NCBI GenBank assembly: GCA_009785545.1
Contig: WQWD01000111.1
Location: 1 to 7,629, forward strand
Source of the DNA: Treponema sp.
GTDB lineage: Bacteria; Spirochaetota; Spirochaetia; Treponematales; Breznakiellaceae
Reading direction: 5' to 3'
DNA: 7,629 nt
Position numbers and translations under genes: made by a program. The notes beneath the pieces were generated by a model that searched no databases, was not told where the DNA came from, and was given only the letters and a program-made list of their open reading frames with translations. This document shows positions 1 to 4,306 of this stretch, piece after piece; positions within the stretch are counted from its first letter, which is position 1, and each line of letters starts with the position of its first letter.

Positions 1-732
1 AGTGGTAGTGGTAGTGCTGGCGAATGTGCGCATATTTGGGGAAGCGATGAGATAACAGAGCCAACTTGTTTAGAAGGTGGATTTACAACTCAAACTTGTA
101 CAAGGTGTCCTGAAACAAGGCAGATAAACCCAACTCCTGCTGGGCATGACTGGAATTGGGATACTTTTGTTGCAGGCAGTGGGCTGAGAGAGTGTCAGCG
201 CTCCGAGTGTACTGATACTGCAGGAATCGGCGATACCGGCTCTGGAGGTGGAATAATTTTTTATGTCAGAGAATCAGGATTTACCTTTTTCCAAAATGCG
301 ACAGACACAACAGGTGTAACACGCCACTATCTTGAAGCCTCTCCCGCAAATTTAGGAAGTTTTCAATGGGCAACTTCAAATATACTAATTCCGGGATTAT
401 CACAAAATGGATGGGAGACAACAGACAGGGCAATTGGCAGAGGTATGAAAAATACAGAAATCATAATTGCGCATGGTCTCGAAAACAGTTATACGACAGG
501 TGCTGCTACTGCTGCCAGAGGATTTGGTGCAGATTGGTTTTTACCCAGTATAAACGAATTAAACGCGCTCTTTCAAAATAGAGCTGCTGTTGGTAATTTG
601 GGAACAGGCTGGTTTTGGTCTTCTTCGCGGTTCAACACGCATAACGCATGGGGTCAGCATTTCGCTAGTGGGGGTCAGCAGGGAAACCTCAATCCTTTCA
701 ATTCTGCCGTCCGCGCAGTTCGGGCTTTTTAA
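1..732 (+). CDS. C-terminal part of a DUF1566 (Lcl_C)-like surface or exported protein, 5' end outside window
   Basis: The frame is open from the first base to the TAA at 730-732 and gives 243 residues; the true start lies upstream. It begins with a Gly/Ser linker. A Cys/His/Trp-rich segment follows (residues about 8-70, with C-A-H-I-W, C-T-R-C-P and G-H-D-W-N-W). This resembles short repeats in secreted bacterial proteins, where a C-x2-C pair and a GHDW motif recur. From about residue 75 there is the G-D-T-G-S-G-G-G-I-I-F-Y signature that often opens DUF1566-type domains. The C-terminus has DWFLPSINELNALF, WFWSSS and the terminal VRAVRAF, the hallmark of that family. Such proteins are common and often multicopy in treponemes and leptospires; their role is unknown but a surface location is usual. 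No signal peptide can be seen because the N-terminus is missing. An internal ATG at 445 would cut the domain in half and is not a credible start. Confidence 0.75.
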   Translation, partial: SGSGSAGECAHIWGSDEITEPTCLEGGFTTQTCTRCPETRQINPTPAGHDWNWDTFVAGSGLRECQRSECTDTAGIGDTGSGGGIIFYVRESGFTFFQNATDTTGVTRHYLEASPANLGSFQWATSNILIPGLSQNGWETTDRAIGRGMKNTEIIIAHGLENSYTTGAATAARGFGADWFLPSINELNALFQNRAAVGNLGTGWFWSSSRFNTHNAWGQHFASGGQQGNLNPFNSAVRAVRAF

Positions 733-739
733 CAAATGC

Positions 740-802
740 CAACATGATTGTTTCAGCCTCAAGGCAAAGGGCGTAGAACAAAGGTTTTAAACAATCATGT
801 TG
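740..802. repeat. 14-bp perfect inverted repeat after the DUF1566-like gene
   Basis: CAACATGATTGTTT at 740-753 is the exact reverse complement of 789-802, with a 35-nt spacer that itself contains a small GCCT-CA-AGGC palindrome. It starts 8 bases after the stop codon, so a role at the mRNA 3' end is plausible. No T-run follows either arm, so it does not look like a standard intrinsic terminator. Confidence 0.5.
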
Positions 803-854
803 CAAATGTATTCATGTTGTTTGGGCTAAAACACACAGCAAGTACAAACATAGA

Positions 855-1119
855 CAGTCGGGGCAGCGGTGGCTGATCGGAAAAACATCTTTGGGACTCC
901 CCGCCGAGAGACTCGCAAGAGGCTCAGAGGCGGATTCCCCCAAAGTTTTTCCGAGCAGACTCCGCTGCCCCGACTGGCGTATAATTGTAAGTTTCTTCGA
1001 AGAGGGCTCGGAGGCGGATTCCCCCAAAGTTTTTCCGAGCAGACGCCGCCGCCCCGCCTGTCGTATGCTTGTAAGTTTCTTAGCAGACTCCGCCACCGCA
1101 GTTTGTACGATGATTGTAA
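855..1119. repeat. 84-bp-period repeat cluster: one inverted, two direct and one partial copy
   Basis: Most of the space between the first gene and the Uma2 gene is repetitive. A unit at about 921-1000 recurs at 1005-1084 with an exact offset of 84; identical blocks include CGGATTCCCCCAAAG (931 and 1015) and GTAAGTTTCTT (987 and 1071). A shorter third copy runs from AGCAGACTCCGC at 1082 to ATTGTAA at 1113. An inverted copy precedes them: 855-869 is the exact reverse complement of 962-976, and the similarity continues imperfectly through 855-909 against 922-976. The first part could therefore fold into a hairpin of about 120 nt. 84 is a multiple of three, so ORFs cross the repeat in several frames, but none has credible coding features. 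It is probably a dispersed genomic repeat. Outside it, 803-854 and 1120-1177 show nothing recognisable. Confidence 0.75.
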
Positions 1120-1177
1120 ATCAACAACCACTCAGCACGAATAAAGAAGTGATTAAAACTTTTGCGAATAGCGAACG

Positions 1178-1203
1178 AAAAAAGCGGAGGTGACTTTCAC
1201 CTC
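1178..1203 (-). terminator. Intrinsic terminator of the Uma2-family gene
   Basis: On the minus strand, GAGGTGA (1203-1197), loop AAG, TCACCTC (1193-1187) forms a perfect 7-bp stem. After three bases a run of six T follows (1183-1178). The stem starts inside the TGA stop codon (1204-1202), so stop and terminator overlap. Confidence 0.75.
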
Positions 1204-1771
1204 ACTCAGCAAACATCTGTTCCAACACAACGTTCAGATCGGGGAAAATCCCGACAGGAACAGCCGTATCCTTCCCGTATGTAAAGAACATAATCGCACC
1301 TTGCTGAAAACGGTAAACGTTTACCGCTTTGCTTTCAGGATCGACAATCCAGTATTCCCGAACACCCGCATCCTGATACAGCTTGAGTTTCCTCTGCATT
1401 TCAATCGCAGTATTTGATGGAGACAGAATCTCCACAACCAGGTCAGGAGCGCCACGGCAACCTTCCGATCCGCGCTTTTTTTCATCGCAGATGATGGTGA
1501 TGTCCGGCTGAACAACAGTGTCATCGTTTTCGTCTTCTTTATAAAAAAGCCGGACATCAAAAGGAGCCGGGTATACCTTGCAAGGTTTTCCGCGCAAGTA
1601 ATTGTAAAACTGGCTAAAAATATCTCCAAGGATCTCCTGATGTTTTGCGTTTGGTGCGGACATCGCAAAAGCTTCACCGTAAATGATCTCGAAGCGTTCA
1701 CCTTCGGCGAGATCCCATGTCTTGTAGTCGGCATACGTAAGTAATTTATCGCCTTTTGGTAATGAACTCAT
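1202..1771 (-). CDS. Uma2-family (DUF820) PD-(D/E)xK nuclease-like protein
   Basis: This 189-residue protein has the full-length features of the Uma2/DUF820 family. It has an N-terminal L-T-Y-A-D-Y...E-G-E-R-F-E-I-I-Y-G-E block (residues 11-33) and V-Q-P-D-I (87-91). G-A-P-D-L-V-V-E-I-L-S-P-S-N follows (107-120), then a K-L-x-L-Y-x-x-A-G-V-x-E-Y-W-I-V-D-P block (128-145). The family has a restriction-endonuclease-like fold; Asp90 or Asp110, Glu114 and a following Lys (Lys128 or Lys130) are the likely metal-site residues. The substrate is not established and no methylase is nearby, so it should not be called a restriction enzyme. The genes are often multicopy in cyanobacteria and some spirochaetes. 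It is transcribed opposite to the ribosomal operon from a promoter at 1778-1806 and ends at an overlapping terminator. The start at 1771 gives the standard family N-terminus; no Shine-Dalgarno sequence precedes it. Confidence 0.9.
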   Translation of the reverse strand: MSSLPKGDKLLTYADYKTWDLAEGERFEIIYGEAFAMSAPNAKHQEILGDIFSQFYNYLRGKPCKVYPAPFDVRLFYKEDENDDTVVQPDITIICDEKKRGSEGCRGAPDLVVEILSPSNTAIEMQRKLKLYQDAGVREYWIVDPESKAVNVYRFQQGAIMFFTYGKDTAVPVGIFPDLNVVLEQMFAE

Positions 1772-1777
1772 AAATTA

Positions 1778-1806
1778 AGTATACCACCATTATCGCAACA
1801 GGTCAA
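1778..1806 (-). promoter_or_regulatory. Sigma70-type promoter of the Uma2-family gene
   Basis: On the minus strand, TTGACC (1806-1801), 17 bases, then TATACT (1783-1778) is a near-consensus -35/-10 pair with ideal spacing. Transcription would start at about 1770-1772, on the ATG at 1771-1769, which predicts a leaderless mRNA. The only purine-rich stretch upstream of the ATG lies inside the promoter itself. Confidence 0.7.
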
Positions 1807-1833
1807 CGTTCAGTAGAAATGTTGTTCTAAAAA

Positions 1834-1931
1834 GGTATTTGTATTCGGGTTTAATACCTTTTACAACGCCTCAGAGCGGCGAGGTATTAAACCCTCAACA
1901 CGAATAAAAAAGGTAAAAAAAAATACAAACC
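1834..1931. repeat. Large nested palindrome between the two divergent promoters
   Basis: GGGTTTAATACCT (1847-1859) is the exact reverse complement of 1882-1894. The interior adds CGCC/GGCG (1867-1870 with 1878-1881). Outside there are TATTCG/CGAATA (1842-1847 with 1901-1906) and a slightly bulged outer pair, GGT(AT)TTGTATT (1834-1845) with AATACAAACC (1922-1931). The element ends four bases before the -35 box of the tRNA-Thr promoter. It could be an operator, a boundary or a decayed mobile repeat. It lacks T-runs placed as in a terminator. Confidence 0.6.
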
Positions 1932-1963
1932 TACTTGACTAAAAATTGTTTTTTTTGTATTCT
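1906..1963 (+). promoter_or_regulatory. Strong sigma70-type promoter with upstream A-tracts, driving tRNA-Thr and the downstream operon
   Basis: TTGACT (1935-1940), a 17-base spacer and TATTCT (1958-1963) form a near-consensus promoter. Just upstream lie an A6 tract (1906-1911) and an A9 tract (1915-1923), about one helical turn apart. This resembles the UP elements and curved DNA of strong stable-RNA promoters. Transcription would start near 1970, about 205 bases before tRNA-Thr. No equally good promoter was seen between here and rpoB, so it may serve the whole cluster. Confidence 0.75.
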
Positions 1964-1969
1964 TGCCAG

Positions 1970-2176
1970 AGCAATATAAAATGCGCAGATTCTCTCTCTG
2001 CAACCCATGTTTGTAGGGATAAATAGCGATTTACGATGACCGTCAAAACAGAGAAATTCGCCGAAGGCGAACCTCCCAAGCTAAGGCGGTTTACGATGTC
2101 CGGCACAAGCCGGATGTAGGGCGGTTAGCCGCCCGTGAACCGTCATAATATCTGCCGTTTTAATGGCAGATATTAT
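1970..2176 (+). other. Highly structured untranslated leader upstream of tRNA-Thr
   Basis: This gene-free stretch contains a series of stem-loops: GCAGA/TCTGC (1985-1989, 1997-2001), TTCGCC/GGCGAA (2057-2062, 2066-2071), TCCGGC/GCCGGA (2099-2104, 2109-2114) and GGGCGG/CCGCCC (2119-2124, 2129-2134). A 13-bp perfect stem (2144-2156 with 2165-2177) abuts and includes the first base of the tRNA. A longer helix, CGGTTTACG (2087-2095) with CGTGAACCG (2134-2142), could enclose two of the hairpins and form a multi-way junction. The segment TTTACGATG(A/T)CCG occurs twice (2030-2042 and 2090-2102). No ORF or riboswitch class was recognised. It is presumably removed by RNase P. Confidence 0.55.
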
Positions 2177-2249
2177 GCCCTTATAGCTCAGTTGGCAGAG
2201 CGTATCCATGGTAAGGATGAGGTCATCAGTTCAATTCTGATTGAGGGCT
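2177..2249 (+). tRNA. tRNA-Thr (anticodon GGT)
   Basis: The 73-nt cloverleaf is complete. The acceptor stem is GCCCTTA (2177-2183) with TGAGGGC (2242-2248), and the D-stem is GCTC/GAGC. The anticodon stem TATCC/GGATG carries loop ATGGTAA, so the anticodon is GGT (threonine, reading ACC and ACU). The variable loop has 5 nt, and the T-stem ATCAG/CTGAT carries loop TTCAATT. The discriminator base is T2249 and CCA is not encoded. The last 14 bases of the gene are repeated twice more downstream (see the 63-bp tandem repeat), which is unusual. A 13-bp hairpin ends at its first base. Confidence 0.95.
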
Positions 2250-2406
2250 ATGTTCTTGTGGTACAAGACGATGTTGCAAGTCAGCGGCGCTTCGCTTGTC
2301 TGATTGAGGGCTAAGCTCTTGCAATGCAAGACAAGGCTGCAAGTCAGCGGCGCTTCGCTTGTCTGATTGAGGGCTAAACTCTTGCGGTGCAAGACAATGT
2401 GACAAG
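2236..2406 (+). repeat. 63-bp tandem repeat starting with the tRNA-Thr 3' end (2.7 copies)
   Basis: Copies start at 2236, 2299 and 2362, exactly 63 bases apart; the third is partial, ending near 2406. Each begins with TCTGATTGAGGGCTA, whose first 14 bases are the last 14 bases of tRNA-Thr. Each copy then carries a small hairpin: TCTTGT-GGT-ACAAGA (2254-2268), TCTTGC-AAT-GCAAGA (2317-2331) and TCTTGC-GGT-GCAAGA (2380-2394). Full copies end with an identical block, GCAAGTCAGCGGCGCTTCGC followed by TTG. A minus-strand ORF across it is repetitive and not credible. The layout matches that known downstream of E. coli tyrT. Confidence 0.9.
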
Positions 2407-2446
2407 TGTAAAAAACGGGATAATTTCCTGATTAAAGAGGTTTGAT

Positions 2447-2620
2447 ATGGCGAGTAAAAAAAGTGTTGTGGAACTGATTGCTCTTCAATGCAGTGAATGT
2501 AAAAGGCGTAATTATACAACCAGTAAAAACAGGCGCAATATTCAAGAAAAGCTTGAATTTAACAAATATTGCCCTCACGAGAGAAAACACACACTTCATA
2601 AGGAGTCAAAGATTAAGTAA
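2447..2620 (+). CDS. rpmG: 50S ribosomal protein L33
   Basis: The 57-residue protein carries the L33 signature: an A-L-Q-C-S-E-C-K-R-R-N-Y-T-T-S-K-N block (residues 12-28) and K-Y-C-P-H-E-R-K-H-T-L-H-K-E (40-53). L33 is a small basic protein of the large subunit, near the tRNA exit site. The first Cys pair (Cys15, Cys18) is intact; in the second knuckle Cys42 is present but the fourth position is Glu45, with His44 beside it. Metal binding is therefore uncertain; forms lacking some cysteines are known in the family. The ATG at 2447 follows AAAGAGG (2434-2440) at 6 bases, a good ribosome binding site. It lies between tRNA-Thr and tRNA-Trp in the same direction, just ahead of secE-nusG, as in other bacteria with this gene order. 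Confidence 0.95.
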   Translation: MASKKSVVELIALQCSECKRRNYTTSKNRRNIQEKLEFNKYCPHERKHTLHKESKIK

Positions 2621-2625
2621 TAAAT

Positions 2626-2698
2626 AGGCGTATAGCTCAGCTGGTAGAGCGGCGGTCTCCAAAACCGCAGGTCGCGGGTTCGAAGCCTGCTGCGCCTG
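2626..2698 (+). tRNA. tRNA-Trp (anticodon CCA)
   Basis: This is a complete 73-nt cloverleaf. The acceptor stem is AGGCGTA (2626-2632) with TGCGCCT (2691-2697), and the D-stem is GCTC/GAGC. The anticodon stem GCGGT/ACCGC carries loop CTCCAAA, so the anticodon is CCA (tryptophan). The T-stem GCGGG/CCTGC carries loop TTCGAAG. The discriminator is G2698, as expected for tryptophan; the 3' CCA tail is not encoded. It starts 5 bases after the rpmG stop, so the mRNA and tRNA are probably cut from one transcript. Its last 18 bases plus one are exactly repeated at 2982-3000. Confidence 0.97.
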
Positions 2699-2981
2699 GA
2701 GGCATTTGTTGTGGCGTTTTGAGTAATCTTGCGGAGTGGCAAGATTCTTAACAAGGCGGAAAACAGGCTTCGAAGCCTTTCAACCGCCGTGAGGAAAAGG
2801 CGATGTCCGAAAAGTTAGAAACTTATTCGGACATCTTCCTTAACTTAAGAATTTTCGCAATATTTCGCAGAAATATGAGGAAATTCAAAGGCTGTTCGAA
2901 AAGTAACCAACTTTTCGAACAGCCCCGACAGATTGAAAGGACGGCCTGGAGTGAGGCAACAGGACGTTGCCGAATGGAAGG
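2699..2981 (+). repeat. Hairpin array between tRNA-Trp and secE
   Basis: This gene-free spacer is a chain of inverted repeats. They are AATCTTGC/GCAAGATT (2725-2732, 2739-2746) and GGCGG/CCGCC (2755-2759, 2784-2788) around the perfect palindrome AGGCTTCGAAGCCT (2765-2778). Next is GATGTCCGAA with TTCGGACATC (2802-2811, 2826-2835), extended inward by AAGTT/AACTT. An imperfect GAATTT...GAAATTC stem spans about 2849-2886. Last is a perfect 15-bp stem at 2890-2904 with 2910-2924, loop AACCA. No T-run follows any stem, so these are not obvious terminators. A 68-codon ORF (2803-3009) crosses the array, but its sequence looks accidental. The array lies between the true tRNA-Trp 3' end and its copy at 2982-3000. 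Confidence 0.75.
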
Positions 2982-3000
2982 CGAAGCCTGCTGCGCCTGG
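2982..3000 (+). repeat. Exact 19-bp copy of the tRNA-Trp 3' end
   Basis: CGAAGCCTGCTGCGCCTGG at 2982-3000 is identical to 2681-2699, which covers the last 18 bases of tRNA-Trp and the next base. The offset is 301 bp. A direct repeat of a tRNA 3' end is the usual footprint of site-specific integration (attL/attR), but it also fits tyrT-like duplication. No integrase is present in between. Confidence 0.9.
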
Positions 3001-3027
3001 GGAAAATAAGTATTTAAAGGGGTAACA

Positions 3028-3207
3028 ATGAAGAAAGTTATTCAGTTTATCAAAGAGTCTCGAGCGGAACTAAAAAAGGTAGTTTGGCCCGGTAGAGACG
3101 ATGTAATTAGCTCAGTCAAGGTAGTGTTACTTTCTACCTTAGTAATTGCGGCTATTTTAGGATTAATAGACTTTTTATTGCACATGGGTGTGCAGTGGAT
3201 TTTTTAA
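3028..3207 (+). CDS. secE: Protein translocase subunit SecE
   Basis: The 59-residue protein is the single-span form of SecE, the clamp that stabilises SecY in the SecYEG protein-conducting channel of the inner membrane. The amphipathic N-terminal part contains the conserved A-E-L-K-K-V-V-W-P-G-R-D-D-V block (residues 13-26). It is followed by one hydrophobic segment (about 32-52) and a short tail. The length is normal for bacteria with one-span SecE. The start at 3028 follows AAAGGGG (3016-3022) with a 5-base gap. It lies 23 bases upstream of nusG, the near-universal secE-nusG pair. Its leader begins just after the repeated tRNA-Trp end, so any RNA processing there would set the 5' end of its mRNA. 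Confidence 0.96.
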   Translation: MKKVIQFIKESRAELKKVVWPGRDDVISSVKVVLLSTLVIAAILGLIDFLLHMGVQWIF

Positions 3208-3230
3208 TTTTAGTTAAAACAAGGTAATCA

Positions 3231-3806
3231 ATGGCTACTGGCTGGTATGTCCTGCATACATATTCAGGATATGAAAATAAAATAGAAAAAACTATTCGCA
3301 TGATGATCGAAAACGGCGATTTGGATAAAAACGTTGTCAGCGATGTAAAAGTTCCATGCGAAGAAGTGGTCGAAGTAAAAGAAGGAAAAAAACGGGTTCA
3401 CGCCAGAAAGTTCCTTCCCGGTTACATTCTTGTAGAAATGGATCTGGGTGATTCGGACATGATGGGCGACATGGGCTGGAAGGTTCCCTGTACGAAAATA
3501 AAAAAGATACAGGGCGTTACAGGTTTTGTCGGGACTCCGGCAGATCGCAGGCCCCAGCCGCTTACCGGCGATGAAGCCAGAACTATTCTGCAAAAAACAG
3601 GTGAAATGAAAGGCGAGCGTACAGTACGTGTAAGACAATCTTTTGCCCCCGGAGAACAAGTAAAAATTACTGACGGGCCGTTTGAGTCATTTGTTGGAGT
3701 CATCGAAGAAGTAAACCACGAGAAAAACAAACTCAAAGTAATGGTTGGTATTTTTGGAAGAAACGCCCCTGTAGAAGTCGATCTTTTACAGGTGGAAAAA
3801 GTTTAA
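3231..3806 (+). CDS. nusG: Transcription termination/antitermination factor NusG
   Basis: The 191-residue protein has the NusG layout. The NGN domain starts W-Y-V-L-H-T-Y-S-G-Y-E-N-K (residues 5-17) and includes the R-K-F-L-P-G-Y-I-L-V motif (59-68) and G-V-T-G-F-V-G (95-101). A KOW domain starts about residue 138 (F-A-P-G-E-Q-V-K-I-T-D-G-P-F, 138-151). NusG binds the clamp of RNA polymerase to suppress pausing, and its KOW domain contacts Rho or ribosomal protein S10. The stretch between beta strands at residues 72-92 is a little longer than in the shortest NusG proteins. The ATG at 3231 directly precedes the conserved N-terminus; AAGG lies 6-10 bases upstream. It sits in the classical secE-nusG-rplK order. 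Confidence 0.97.
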   Translation: MATGWYVLHTYSGYENKIEKTIRMMIENGDLDKNVVSDVKVPCEEVVEVKEGKKRVHARKFLPGYILVEMDLGDSDMMGDMGWKVPCTKIKKIQGVTGFVGTPADRRPQPLTGDEARTILQKTGEMKGERTVRVRQSFAPGEQVKITDGPFESFVGVIEEVNHEKNKLKVMVGIFGRNAPVEVDLLQVEKV

Positions 3807-3874
3807 TAGTGGGAGAGGTGTTGCCGCCTTGTAGTTTGTCTAAATGACAACCGACACCACGAAAGGAGATTAAA

Positions 3875-4306
3875 ATGGCAAAGAAAAAAGTAGCGGCTTA
3901 TATCAAGCTGCAATGTCCTGCAGGAAAAGCCACTCCGGCTCCGCCCGTAGGGCCTGCGCTCGGACCTCATGGTGTCAGTGCGCCTACATTTGTCCAGCAA
4001 TTCAATGATCGGACAAAAAGTATGGAGCCGGGACTTACCATCCCGGTTGTAATCACAGTTTATGTGGATAAATCATTTACATTTATCCTCAAAACTCCGC
4101 CTGCTTCGGTGTTGATCAAAAAAACTTTGGGGCTTGAAAGCGGCTCAAAAGAACCTCACAAGGTAAAAGTTGGCAAATTAACAAGAGCTCAGTGCGAAGA
4201 AATTGCCAAAATAAAAATGCCGGACTTATCTGCGAATGACATGGACGCCGCTGTGTTGATTATTGGTGGAACCGCCAGGTCTATGGGAGTTGAGGTGGAA
4301 AAATGA
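3875..4306 (+). CDS. rplK: 50S ribosomal protein L11
   Basis: The 143-residue protein is full length. The N-terminal domain has K-L-Q-C-P-A-G-K-A-T-P-A-P-P-V-G-P-A-L-G (residues 11-30) followed by P-H-G-V. The C-terminal RNA-binding domain has K-T-P-P-A-S-V-L (73-80) and the terminal T-A-R-S-M-G-V-E-V-E-K. L11 binds the GTPase-associated region of 23S rRNA and is the site of stringent-factor activation and thiostrepton-type inhibition. The proline-rich hinge is intact. Segment A-P-T-F-V-Q-Q-F-N (36-44) replaces the sequence typical of proteobacteria and looks spirochaetal. The AAAGGAG ribosome binding site at 3862-3868 lies 6 bases before the ATG. It overlaps rplA by four bases (ATGA at 4303-4306), so the two are probably translationally coupled. 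Confidence 0.98.
   Translation: MAKKKVAAYIKLQCPAGKATPAPPVGPALGPHGVSAPTFVQQFNDRTKSMEPGLTIPVVITVYVDKSFTFILKTPPASVLIKKTLGLESGSKEPHKVKVGKLTRAQCEEIAKIKMPDLSANDMDAAVLIIGGTARSMGVEVEK

Noticed and set aside
812..1193. Overlapping ORFs of 91-101 codons on both strands
   Set aside because: They run through the 84-bp repeat and stay open because the period is a multiple of three. Translations are repetitive in several frames, with no family match or convincing ribosome binding site.
1131..1908. CTCAGCACGAATAAA (1131-1145) and CTCAACACGAATAAA (1894-1908) as direct repeats flanking the Uma2 unit
   Set aside because: A 14 of 15 match between two sites is expected about once by chance in a window this size, and no other sign of a mobile cassette is present.
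2236..2406. CRISPR array
   Set aside because: The units are contiguous with 63-bp period, including the variable-looking part, which is itself conserved as a hairpin. There are no unique spacers and no cas genes.
2226..2519. 97-codon minus-strand ORF
   Set aside because: It crosses tRNA-Thr's 3' end, the 63-bp repeats and part of rpmG; its repeated peptide is just the tandem repeat translated.
2803..3009. 68-codon ORF with a GAGG upstream
   Set aside because: It lies across the hairpin array and the copied tRNA-Trp end. Composition is unlike a folded protein and the Shine-Dalgarno match is weak; a real small protein is not excluded but is unsupported.
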